Part shown: positions 53,673-64,000 of the stretch, one piece after another
Layout of the letters: every line of letters starts with the position of its first letter
Position numbering within the stretch: position 1 is the stretch's first letter
Assembly: GCA_028583405.1 (NCBI GenBank)
Contig: CM053261.1
Span: 13,572,459-13,636,458, forward strand
Direction of reading: 5' to 3'
Source of the DNA: Pogonophryne albipinna
Lineage: Eukaryota; Chordata; Actinopteri; Perciformes; Artedidraconidae
DNA: 64,000 nucleotides
Notes under the pieces: generated by a model
The model's database searches: none
Seen by the model: the letters and a program-made list of their open reading frames with translations, nothing else
What the model was told of the DNA's origin: nothing
Position numbers and translations under genes: made by a program

Positions 53673-55007
53673 CAGTGGGGTTAAAAAAGTATTTAGTCAG
53701 CCACCAATTGTGCAAGTTCTCCCACTTAAAAAGATGAGAGAGGCCTGTAATTTTCATCCTAGGTATACCTCAACTATGAGAGACAGAATGAGAAAAAAAA
53801 TCCAGAAAATCACATTGTCTGATTTTTAAAGAATTTATTTGCAAATTATGGTGGTAAGCAGCTTGGTGTGAAGAAATCAACTGTGGGAGCAATTATTAGA
53901 AAATGGAAGACATACAAGACCACTGATAATCTCCCTCGATCTGGGGCTCCACGCAAGATCTCACCCCGTGGGGTCAAAATGATCACAAGAACGGTGAGCA
54001 AAAATCCCAGAACCACACGGGGGGACCTAGTCAATGACCTGCAGAGAGCTGGGACCAAAGTAACAAAGGCTACCATTAGTAACACACTACGCCGCCAGGG
54101 ACTCAAATCCTGCAGTGCCAGACGTGTCCCCCTGCTTAAGCCAGTACATGTCCAGGCCCGTCTGACGTTTGCTAGAGAGCATTTAGATGATCCAGAAGAG
54201 GATTGGGAGAATGTCATATGGTCAGATGAAACCAAAATAGAACTTTTTGGTAAAAACTCAACTAGACGTGTTTGGAGGAGAAAGAATGCCGAGTTGCATT
54301 CAAAGAACACCATACCTACTGTGAAACATGGGGGTGGAAACATCATGCTTTGGGGCTGTTTTTCTGCAAAGGGACCAGGACGACTGATCCGTGTAGAGGA
54401 AAGAATGAATGGGGCCATGTATCGTGAGATTTTGAGTGACAACCTCCTTCCATCAGCAAGGACATTGGAGATGAAACGTGGCTGGGTCTTTCAGCATGAC
54501 AATGATCCCAAACACACCGCCCGGGCAACGAAGGAGTGGCTTCGTAAGAAGCATTTCAAGGTCCTGGAGTGGCCTAGCCAGTCTCCAGATCTCAACCCCA
54601 TAGCAAATCTTTGGAGGGAGTTGAAAGTCCGTGTTGCCCAGCGACAGCCCCAAAACATCACTGCTCTAGAGGAGATCTGCATGGAGGAATGGGCCAAAAT
54701 ACCAGCAACAGTGTGTGAAAACCTTGTGAAGACTTACAGAAAACGTTTGACCTCTGTCATTGCCAACAAAGGGTATATAACAAAGTATTGAGATTAACTT
54801 TTGTTATTGACCAAATACTTATTTTCCACCATAATTTGCAAATAAATTCTTTAAAAATCAGACAATGTGATTTTCTGGATTTTTTTTTTCTTCTCATTTT
54901 GTCTCTCATAGTTGAGGTATACCTAGGATGAAAATTACAGGCCTCATCTTTTTAAGTGGGAGAACTTGCACAATTGGTGGCTGACTAAATACTTTTTTGC
55001 CCCACTG
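53673..55007 (+). mobile_element. Tc1/mariner element, inactive
   Basis: 1335 bp between TA dinucleotides (53671-53672 and 55008-55009). The ends are CAGTGGGG and CCCCACTG. Long inverted repeats, 53673-53854 and 54826-55007, are about 182 bp each and closely similar. The left repeat runs straight into codons for the transposase helix-turn-helix, so the normal spacer and the transposase N-terminus have been deleted. Confidence 0.95.
53868..54791 (+). pseudogene. Tc1 transposase, N-terminally truncated, catalytic Glu lost
   Basis: 307 codons open from an internal Met. Seen in order: remnant of the first helix-turn-helix ([13 protein letters not shown]); GRPR-like linker ([12 protein letters not shown], residues 24-35); second helix-turn-helix (about 40-85); catalytic domain with Asp120 in VIWSDETK, the Gly-rich box [15 protein letters not shown], Asp211 in [11 protein letters not shown], and [11 protein letters not shown]. 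The last motif is normally SPDLNPIENLW; Ala246 (codon GCA at 54603-54605) stands where the third DD34E residue should be, exactly 34 residues after Asp211. About 30 N-terminal residues are absent compared with the usual 340. The rest is strikingly free of stops. Not expected to be active. Confidence 0.93.
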
Positions 55008-56938
55008 TATAACCTTGACGTTTGCCACAGAAAACAAGAGACAGATTCATCTATTTTGTCTGTCTTATTATAGTCCTGACAAGACTGGTTAACACTGAGG
55101 AGGCACAATTATGAAGGTTTTACAACTGTGTTAATGACAACTAGGTATTTTGAAGCTAAAGCTACATTAGTCATTGTGATAAATAGATTCATACGTTCGA
55201 AACCAATGTATTATAAGACTGGAACGGACGAATGCTTTGCAAATGATGTGTCGATTTTGTTTGTTGTGGCAGTATTTTATATTGATTGCTGCTGTCCATG
55301 GTAGACATTTCAATTTTTTTATTTGAAGCAAAAGAAGAGGGGATACTGACATTATGCCCTGAAACTAAATCAGCTTAATGGCATTCCGCATTGTTTATGG
55401 TATTATTTGTACCTCTGCTCTTTCTACTGTGACATGTCAACATGTTGCTCATTAAAGAGGCCTATTGTCCAAAATGGCACCCTGTATGATCAGTATGATG
55501 GGCCAATAGCTTCCTGTCCTAACGCTTCTTCATCCTCTGCCTCCCTGCATGTGATCTGTTGCACCAGAGGGGTGTTGAGTAATATTACCCATTTTACACA
55601 GAGAAAGAGAGAGAGAGTTGAACATAGGGCAAGCCACAGCAGTGGAGTGAAGAATGCGACCTCTTGTGCATTCCTCCCTCAAATAACTGGTGCAATCCCC
55701 TTCCCTCCCTCCCTTCCTTCTTTCTTCTAATGTTCTTCCTTCCTCTTTTTGTCTTTCTTTCCCTTTGTCTGTCCCTCTCTCTCTCTCTCTCTCTCTTTGT
55801 CTTGCTCTCATTTTAAGGCCTTTTTATGTGCATTTTACATTTCCTAGAACAGTTTTATAGACATGGGAAACGATAGCAAAAACTAGCAACAGGCTAAAAG
55901 AATGAAAATCAGCAGACAATGGAGCACAGAAAAACAGTATACAACAGTAAACAATGTAAGCAGCAAGCGTTGGTCACATTATTTTAGAGGATTTTAAGCC
56001 GAATGAATTCATGTGATTATGGTTACATGGGTGTTATGACATTTTAAATCATTGTTCTGCTATCATCAACTAGTGGATGCTATGAATGGTTGAAATCTAG
56101 CTGCCCTGTGTTAGCTGTCATGTTGCATTATACTGTACGTGTACTCTGTTTTACAAAAGAATATGTGTATCAAACGATGCGTAGTAAACTTAGATACATG
56201 TGCTAGGTTATTCCACAAAATAAAAAATAAGCACAATACCTGTTTATCTTGTTTTGATAATATTTTACAGTTTAGAAACAATTATAACCATGCTCAAATA
56301 AACTTTTCAATATGAAAAACTGAGAAATGATCGTCTACTTGTAATGAAGTTAGCTTGAGGAGGGGGAAAATCCAAAATGCAAACAAGTAAGAAAAAGAAC
56401 AAGGTAAAACAAAAGTGTAAAACCAGGGTTTCTCCATATACATAAGGTACACAGTGTTTTGTGCAGAACAATGGAAAGTGTAAGCATATCTGCTAAGAAC
56501 AAACAGTCCTGTTGAGTCATCCACTCTCACCCTGGATTTTGTTATTTGGATTGACTTCAGTGTGTGCAACAGTGTTGATGTTATGCAATCCAGGCTTGTG
56601 ATAGCCCAGTTTCTGACAAGAAAATACTTAATGTTTATTAAGAACTCTTGTATACGTTTATTATTTGGATATACTGATACATCCTTTAAAATGTGGCAAG
56701 TTTTTTTTTTAATGTACATTTTCTTCGCATGCATTGTCAATCCTAACCTCCAGTAAGAACAATAAGAGGCCGACCGGACGTGCACTTCCACTTCCGCTTT
56801 CTCTTTGCTGTTTATCCTTCCATCCTACACATATACCGTATATACATACAGTACATACAACAACAACACTCACATGCATACAGAGAACCTCCAAGTTGGG
56901 TTAGGAATGCAGAGCAGCAGCTCTTCACCACGCGGGTC

Positions 56939-56942
<4 letters not shown>

Positions 56943-56987
<45 letters not shown>
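56943..56987. repeat. (CA)22 microsatellite
   Basis: Pure dinucleotide run of about 45 bp in the abl1 intron. Confidence 0.93.
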
Positions 56988-56990
<3 letters not shown>

Positions 56991-57763
56991 GTTCCTTTCT
57001 CCATGCCTGAGCAGGCAGCCACAGCTTCAGACACAGCTGTTGTTTTCTCTTCAGACAACCTGCTACCTAGGATGCCAGCTCTGTCTTTTTGGTGAAACAA
57101 TTCAGCCTTTTATGGGCCCTCTTGGTCAGAGAGCTTCCCCACGCAGATTACAGGATACAAGTCCAAAGAGACATTTGCCTTCTTTGAGAAAGCAAAACCC
57201 GGTCAGATGCATTATTTTGTGTTTTCTTCTCCTCACACTTCAGTCCATACAGTACTGGTATGCTGTCTTGTGCCTTTGTGTTGTGTTAAGCTTCTCTTCA
57301 TAGCGCTATAAGAGGAGGCCTGCTATGCTAGCTGCATCTGGATCCACTTAAACACAATGAAGAACCGAAGCAGCTCCACTGCTGCGGCCCGAGAGCCTCA
57401 TAGAGTCACTCCTCTATGTATCTGTTTCTGTTTGCACCCCAATGGACATACAGACAAATGGGATCTTTCCACAGGCATCTTGATAACATCTCAAAGACAT
57501 TTAAGGTTGATAGTCTATAAAAACAGACTCTCTTCCCTGTGTACTGTGTCTGTCTGCTCTTATTAAGGTGTAATCTGTGTATGCTGTTGAATCGATGAAT
57601 AACACCCAAGGTGATAGCATTAGCTTTAGCACTAGCTGTCTCTTTCGATGGCTGTAGGATTGCAAACCCAAAGTCCTACGCCTTTTCTTTTCTGCTTTCT
57701 CTTTCCCTCCTGAAACAGTTTGGCTCTCCTTGTCTGCACACTCATAAAACAATGGAATATAAG

Positions 57764-58618
57764 TAGGGATGCACGATATTGTTTTTTTTTTAAAACCGAT
57801 ACCGATAACTTCCTGCTTCTCAAGACCGATACCGATAACCGATAATAATATAATATATATATATATTAAATGTACCTGTAGTTTTTGCACACCTGGTGGT
57901 AAAAAAAAGACTAGTAGTGAGCAAATGACATGAGCATTACTACTATGAACAAAACAAAGCCAAGAAGAGTTTTGACTCTTCAAAGTGACCATATTTATTT
58001 AACCAAATAAAGTTCTTGCCTTTTTCAAAAGCCTCGTCGATAGGTAAAAGCCCCGGTGCCTTTGCAGCTGGCTTTGGATTCGCCGCTAGTTTAGCAGCGC
58101 AGGCGTCTTCGTACGCTTTTAACACACCATCGTAGCGATGGCGATGTTTCAGGTGACTAATCAGGTTGGAAGTATTATAGCTCGTTGCCTTTTTCCCTCC
58201 TCGTGGAACTTCTGCATTGCATTTGTTAATAAAAATAGCAAGCGAACTATCTAACTCTGAAATTTGAAATGGTCCCATACTACCGACGACATGTTTGTTT
58301 ACTGTCCTGGCTTCACGGCCGCACACCATTTACGTCACAGCCAGGCATGAGTTGGGGAGCGCTGGATTTGTGAAAAACTCCCCTCTTCCTAAACCACTAA
58401 TTACCACAGTACTGGCAAAACGGGAGGAGCCGAGTGAAAAACAAGCGCCCCTCATCTCAATACACCCACACCGCAGTATTTTTTTCTTTTTTTTTACCCA
58501 AAAAATATATTGTATATTATCGGGGCTATTAATACTTTTATCGGGTTTATCGGGATGATGTCATAATTCCTAATATCGGACCGATAATTATCGGCCCGAT
58601 AATTATCGTGCACCACTA
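57764..58618 (-). mobile_element. hAT element carrying a transposase fragment
   Basis: 855 bp. Ends TAGGGATGCACGATATTG and TTATCGTGCACCACTA, with CCGATAAC and ATTATCGG subterminal repeats. Flanks AATATAAG and TAAAAAAG are only a 6-of-8 match, so the duplication has decayed or the ends are off by a base. It contains the BED-finger frame on the minus strand. Confidence 0.82.
57943..58329 (-). pseudogene. hAT transposase N-terminal BED-finger fragment
   Basis: Minus-strand frame with SELDSSLAIFINKCNAEVPR, then GGKKATSYNTSNLISHLKHR H. This is the BED zinc-finger pattern of hAT/ZBED proteins, but only one Cys of the expected Cys-x2-Cys pair is present (the first position is Ile). The frame breaks off soon after ending PIDEAFEKGK. 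The RNase-H catalytic domain is absent, so the fragment is non-functional. Confidence 0.72.
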
Positions 58619-61600
58619 TAAAAAAGTTGTCTTTCATTCCAGCTCACAAATTGAGTTGTTAAATTCTGAAAATGTCTGGATTAGCACCCTCTCTTCTCAC
58701 ACACAGGTTGCTATTCCTGAGTAGACCTCATTTGTCTGGGCACTCTTTCGCCTTCTTAATTTCCGCCCTTCAACACGATGATTAGTGCAGCATTTGATTC
58801 CTGGCAAGTGATGAATAGCTGTGTGCATTTGACCTGGCTTTCTGTTTTCTCAAAGTATGGAATTTAAATTCTCGTCTAGCATGCATACATTTCTATTCTC
58901 TGCAGGTTTGAATATTTTTGGCACTGCATACTTTTGTCTGGGCCTACAGCCGTCTATCGTGCGGAGAAATTAGCAAAGGCTCTGCTTAGTCACCTGGTTT
59001 GTGTTGCCCTATGTTGTGTCCATGATCAAATTGTTCCTCCAGTCCTGTTCCAATAGGTCGTCTGGGTTTACCTCCCTCTGTCTCCGCTGTGCGTGCTAGC
59101 AGACCTTCCCCGGGTGTCTGTATAGAAGATTGTTGTAAAGCTGAGCTGACAGTGGATTGTTAACGGGTCACCTCAAATGAGCAGGATTTGGCGAGAGAGT
59201 TTCTATGAGAACAGATACGCAAAAGCATGCACATAAAGTGGATTTCATCATAAAATGTGTTTAATGGCCTTTGGGTCAGTTACACTGTTTCCATGTAAAA
59301 TACAGTTGGAAAACCGCTCTTGAAAAACCCAGAGAGAATTGGCGTAGAGAACGTTGTTTGCATTTTCTCTTCACAATAGGCTTAATATATTAAAACCATT
59401 GCATGATTGCTTCTATGTTTGATTTAGTGTTGTCCACATTAGTAACATATTACCACCTCAGGGTGACGCTAGTGCCGTTCACCTTGAACCGAAGCAGCCA
59501 ACGTTTTGTTTTTAAGTGTGCTCTCTCCCTGTGGACAACACTAAGTGGAGAATTATGTCCAAAGCCCTTAACCTCATGTGCTGGACTGCACGCCTCTGAC
59601 ACCCTGGCTGCATTCTCCAGAGGGCCCTGAGTAAACAGCCACATGTGCACACACACACTCACTAACATACCTGGTTCTTGAGTGTCTGACATTTAAGTAC
59701 GCTGGACTGTTACATATTGCTGCGACTGCTGGGTTTAGGCAATGTGCAATTCAGAATTTGCTACTATTATAAACCTAACTCTGGCTTACATTTGTTATAT
59801 TATAAGGGAATTTGATTAGGGTTTGTATGACTGGAGTGGGTAGGACAGCTCGCGAATATCATTGTCGTATTGAAATGTAGCCTAAAGACAATATCTTCTT
59901 ACCAAGCATGCATTTATCATACAAGTGGAATGTTCCCTCATTGCCTTGCCACATGTCAAAATGTTCATAGCAGATGTCAGTAGCATTTAATCCTGTGATC
60001 ATATGAATTATTTGGTGGCATTGTCGCTCAGGGAGTTATGGTTAAAATGCAAAGTGTAAAAGTAATGCCTAGTTCATAATTGATAATTAGGATTTCATAT
60101 ATGATATGGTTATGTGACTTGTCAAATATGGAAAATATTGATTCATGTCAACATTATTTAAATGCTATAACACCATTATAGTTTGAATTGTTACACAGTT
60201 GCTGCCTCAGAGTTTGGGTATTCTACCTTTTCTCTGGAATCAGAAAAGCAGGAGGGGGTACTTCTTAAGGAAAAGGGCCAAAATCCATCCCGTGGGTGGA
60301 TGTACGTCAGCTAACTGTTAACATACACGGCCCCGGATTATAAAACGCGAGCGAGCAATTCTCCTATGAGCTTACTTCCAAACAATGTGCTTCATGTTTC
60401 TCCATCTGCAACCTTTTTTCCTCTCTCCTCCTCCATTTTTTTTTTATAGCCCCTCTCCTCTTCCCTTCATCCTCTCATCTCCTCAACACTTTGTGACTGC
60501 GGTGAGTTAATGGGTCTTTCTCAGAGTTTGAGGAGGACTGCATTTCTTCTTAATTGGCTTTTGGGGTAGTGCACGAGAGGAACACAAATGTTTGCCATAC
60601 CAGCACTGCAGCGATGATGGAGGGCTTGGTGCCATGTGACTGGATGTTCACAACATTGAGGTCATTTTTTGCAAGGCGACTGATACTGAGCTATGTTTAT
60701 GAATACCCATAGATGCTAATAAAACAGTAAAATAATTACTTCCCACACCAAGCAGACAAGCATATCACTTTGGGTAATTGATGTGTTTAGCGAGCCCATG
60801 TCAAGTCTGTAATGTCCCCGTTGATTTACAGTCTTTTGGATTCCTCACAGTTCAAAATATAAATCTTAATATTGTCCGCTAACTATCTATTTAGAAAAAG
60901 TTCAGAGGACCTTTTTTAAACTCTATGCCTTTCTTCAATTGTTGGACCTTTCTGAATGTAAGAAGTGTCCTATAAAACAAGCATTATAATGATATTAAAA
61001 AAAATCTGAGTACATGCCAAGCCATTATCAAACTTGTTCATAAATGTATGGCAATGTAAGACTAGCTCATTGCTCTGACACATATGACCTTTTAAACAAA
61101 ATGTATTCCCCCCCCCCCTTTATACTCTACTCTCCTAAGATTTCTCCTTGTCTTATCTGTTGTACATACATTAGCTTGACTTCAGAAACATGTACTGTAC
61201 CAGTAAAATTGTTTCGGACAAAATTGGATACTTGGATGAATACTAAGATGTCCCTAGTAACACTTAATGTTTCAAGATGTAAACAAAACCTGTTAAAGCT
61301 ATTGCACCTTGTTATTAGTCCATTCTGCACTCAGTCATTGGAAATTCCAATGACCAGGTCAGCCAGTGATCTGGTTTGGCACTCGTGCTATTTGTGTCAT
61401 CAAGCCGGCTTCCCATCAGTATGTAATCATCCCTTTGACTGAGCTTCTTATCTCTGGGTGATGTTTGTTAGTGAATGGAACAATATCTGTCAGACAGTCT
61501 GTGAAACTGCTTTTTTAGTGGTTTCAATCTTCAGTGGACGGACAGCCAACAATACTATAACACAAAATAACAATATCCTGATAAATCAACATAAGCATAT

Positions 61601-62029
61601 ATTGCTTTCTTCGTATGCATGTACGATTTGAGAGGCAACAGTAGAGTGCTTAGGGTTATACTTTCCTTTCTTTCTCTTGATTGACAGCTTTAGCTACTTC
61701 AACAACCCAGTCATGTTCCTCCAGAACTGCATTTCTTCAACCTGTAAACATTTCTGAATGATGAGAGGGGAAAAGTGTAGTCAAAAAGAAGAGCGAGCAG
61801 AGAAAGAGGGGGGAGGGGGGTGAACAAGTTGGAGGAGGGGCTTCTTGTAATCATCTCATGACTTCAACAGAAGGGAAGAACTTTTTTTTTCTTGGGTCCA
61901 TACTGAAACAAAACTCCAATCAAAGTTTCATATAAGACCTCTGCAGGACTTGTTCCACTTGTTAGTATGAATTTAAGGCAACGGTGTGCTCTTGTTTATA
62001 TTCCTCTTGGAGAGTGCTTGTGTATGTGG

Positions 62030-62652
62030 AAGCGGTCTCTCCCTCTCATTGTGTGTGCTGCTGCTGGAGGTGGGAGGGCTCAGCTGATGTCATTGAGTGC
62101 AGCGGGCTGAGCCTGAAAGAGGCCCTTTGTTGGCAGCTGTAGCAGGAGTAGTCCCTGTGCCTCAGAAACACACTCACACAGGGGACCGGAGCGAGGAATG
62201 GCACCGAGCAGACTGCCCTACTGCCCACTCAACTGACACATCTACATCTGGAGCAAGCTTTCGGACCAAACCCATGCTTTTGGAGAGCCGTTTTACCCTC
62301 CAACAAAGTGGAGCTAACCAAGAGCCCAAAAGCCAAAGAGGGAGAAAAAAAACATGGAGACGCTCAGAAGAGAAAGTTGATAGACTTTGCCGGACAGCGG
62401 ACTCTGCTTTTTCTGTTTCGGCAAGGAGTGAAGAGAAAAGATGATTAACACTTTCTGAGAGGACTGAAGAAAAGAAAAGCAGTGTATTTGAACACCTACT
62501 TTCCCTTGGTGCCGTTTTCCTTTTTTCAGTTTAACTCTTGCGTTTGAACTTTTCCTTTTGTTGGACACATGTAGAGGCAGAGCGTTCGAGGGACCTCTGA
62601 TTTGAACAAGCAACAACATTTTCAAGCGGGAAGGGAAAGAAAGCAAATGAAA
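62030..62652 (+). promoter_or_regulatory. abl1: abl1 1a promoter and leader (inferred)
   Basis: GC-richer stretch directly upstream of exon 1a, with GGAGGTGGGAGGGC and a TGATGTCA CRE-like site near 62087. No TATA box is evident at a clear distance. The assignment rests on position before the 1a start. Confidence 0.4.
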
Positions 62653-62731
62653 ATGTTGGAGATATGCCTGAAATTGGTGGGGTGTAAATCTAAGAAGGGC
62701 CTCTCGTCCTCCTCCAGCTGTTACTTGGAAG
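62653..62731 (+). CDS. abl1: abl1 first coding exon 1a (non-myristoylated N-terminus)
   Basis: Reads [20 protein letters not shown] then SSCYLE and one base before GTAAGA, identical to my recollection of the human ABL1 isoform-a start. This form lacks Gly2 and so cannot be myristoylated. An extra in-frame ATG two codons upstream (62647) could add Met-Lys. The donor phase equals that of exon 1b. Confidence 0.96.
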
Positions 62732-64000
62732 GTAAGAAAACGTTGTGCGAGTTGAAAGGGTTGTTCTTTTAGCTAGGGCCGTGATTTGAAAGTTTACTTT
62801 GGAGAAGTATAAACAAAAGGTAAAGTAGAGATGTCACACAGAAAGAAGAGGCTCAACAATGATTTCTGCACAGTGGAAACATAAGAATGGGGAGGGGAAA
62901 GCAGAGAGTGAGCACAGGGGAGGGTGAGGGAGGCCAGACACACTGGCTAGCTGAAGAGGAAAGAAGTGGAAAAAGAGACGGAGAAGAGAATACAAGGAAA
63001 TCTGACTCCTGCTCATGTCCCACTTAACTCTTGTTTATGAGGAGAGGGGATCTAATCTCAATCTGCGCTTTCCTTTTCAGTTCTCCATGTTCCACTACTT
63101 GGATCTTTAGTCTTTAGATAAAGTAGATCTATATACTCCACACACTCTTTGTAGTACGCAAACTAGCAATTTCTTATTTTCCATTACTTCTAATTACACA
63201 GTGCTGGTCACAGTTAAAGTGGGTAATTGATTCGCCCGTGATGTATGAAGGGGACACAAGGGGAGTTTGAAGAAGTCCAGGAACATCCAGTCTGTTCATG
63301 ATCAACATAGTAATTGATTGGCAAAGGAAGACTCTGTGAAGACTTGTGTGCCAAAGATTGCGCAACCACATGATTTAATGGAGTTAATAGTCCTGGTACG
63401 CTCCCCACTGAAGTGGATGACAGTGATAAAGAGCCTCTTATTTCCAGACCTTATGGTACAAGGCACTGCAAATCTCATGCTAAGATGTTCCACCCCAAAC
63501 TAAAACCTTTCTGATCTAAACTCCTCCATCAGAGCTGAAGGCCTCATTTTTATTTATATCAACGTTAGCCTTTTGACGTGATCAGAATGGCATACAAGCA
63601 GGGTAATGCAACTTTTTACGACACTTTTGTTGTTATGCTAAATTATGAAAATGGTGGTTGTAAAGTTTAGTTGGCTCCATTTGGCTCTGGTCTGTTCATC
63701 TGTTTACAAATGTCCCTTAATGGATAGAGCCATATCAAATGTAACGTGAATTTGTTTCCCTTGTCTCGAAACTCCCTTCTCCACATCCTAGCACTCAGGT
63801 GATGCAAGAGAAGATGTAGATGTTCCTCTCTCATCCCTCAGAAATATGTGAGTTAGGTCTAGAAATGACATAATGGAAAGGGATCACACTGCTATATACA
63901 TTCATGGTTTTAGACCCAGACTGTCGGTTTCTTTTCTACCTGGTATTTAGTTATATTTCCCTTTTTTTTTAATCCAAGGTGTAAATCAGCTTATTTAGGA
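62732..64000 (+). other. abl1: abl1 intron 1 start, no feature seen
   Basis: Purine-rich stretch at 62880-63000, otherwise unremarkable. The common exon 2 (ALQRPVASDFEP in human) is not within the window. Confidence 0.6.

Larger units (their letters stand above)
46896..62652 (+). other. abl1: abl1 intron between alternative first exons
   Basis: 15.8 kb. It contains the hairpin at 47666, a SINE/LINE-like tail near 49370, nested TTAA MITEs at 50198, a CA repeat at 53133, the Tc1 copy at 53673, another CA repeat at 56943 and a hAT element at 57764. The remaining stretches (47.8-49.3, 51.4-53.1, 55.1-56.9 and 58.7-62.0 kb) show nothing I can name. A CT-rich run lies near 55690-55800. Confidence 0.75.

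Noticed and set aside
53846..54697. Minus-strand frames up to 198 codons
   Set aside because: Antisense shadows of the Tc1 transposase.

Overview
This is nuclear genomic DNA from a ray-finned (teleost) fish. Three protein genes with vertebrate-type GT-AG introns read clearly as fish versions of human genes. Between and inside them lies a typical teleost repeat load: CA/GT microsatellites, 5'-truncated L2/CR1-type LINEs, hAT-type elements with 8-bp target duplications, TTAA-type MITEs and a Tc1/mariner copy. Nothing here is prokaryotic or viral.

Layout. (1) 1-31366, minus strand: the 5' portion of ric1 (Golgi RAB6A exchange-factor subunit). I could place 16 consecutive coding exons, about 618 codons, with every junction in phase. 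The rest of the gene lies beyond base 1. Introns 1 and 2 (5.6 and 14 kb) carry most of the repeats; introns 4, 6 and 8 carry others. (2) 31.4-36.5 kb: ric1 promoter region, then a repeat cluster. A hAT element here contains a TTAA MITE and itself splits a short reading frame that resembles a junctophilin C-terminal membrane anchor. (3) 36.5-40.0 kb, minus strand: an intron-containing alpha-tubulin gene with promoter and splice sites kept, but with two in-frame stops and two frameshifts, so a pseudogene. (4) 41293-44155, plus strand: complete exosc2, nine exons, 293 codons plus stop. (5) 45.2-64 kb, plus strand: the 5' end of abl1. Both alternative first coding exons are present, the myristoylated 1b exon at 46.8 kb and the 1a exon at 62.7 kb, both ending in the same phase. 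The 15.8 kb between them holds a nested pair of TTAA MITEs, a Tc1 copy, a hAT element with a broken BED-finger frame and a near-perfect 99-nt hairpin.

The genes are not an operon and do not obviously act together. The exosc2-abl1 pairing matches human 9q34, whereas human RIC1 is on 9p24, so the window joins two human chromosome-9 regions. I found no clearly new biological system. The most interesting items are the MITE-in-MITE insertion whose empty site can be read in sister copies, the split junctophilin-like frame, the Tc1 transposase with its catalytic Glu replaced by Ala, the GC-AG intron and microsatellite-derived inserts in ric1, the recent-looking tubulin pseudogene, and the long hairpin in the abl1 intron.
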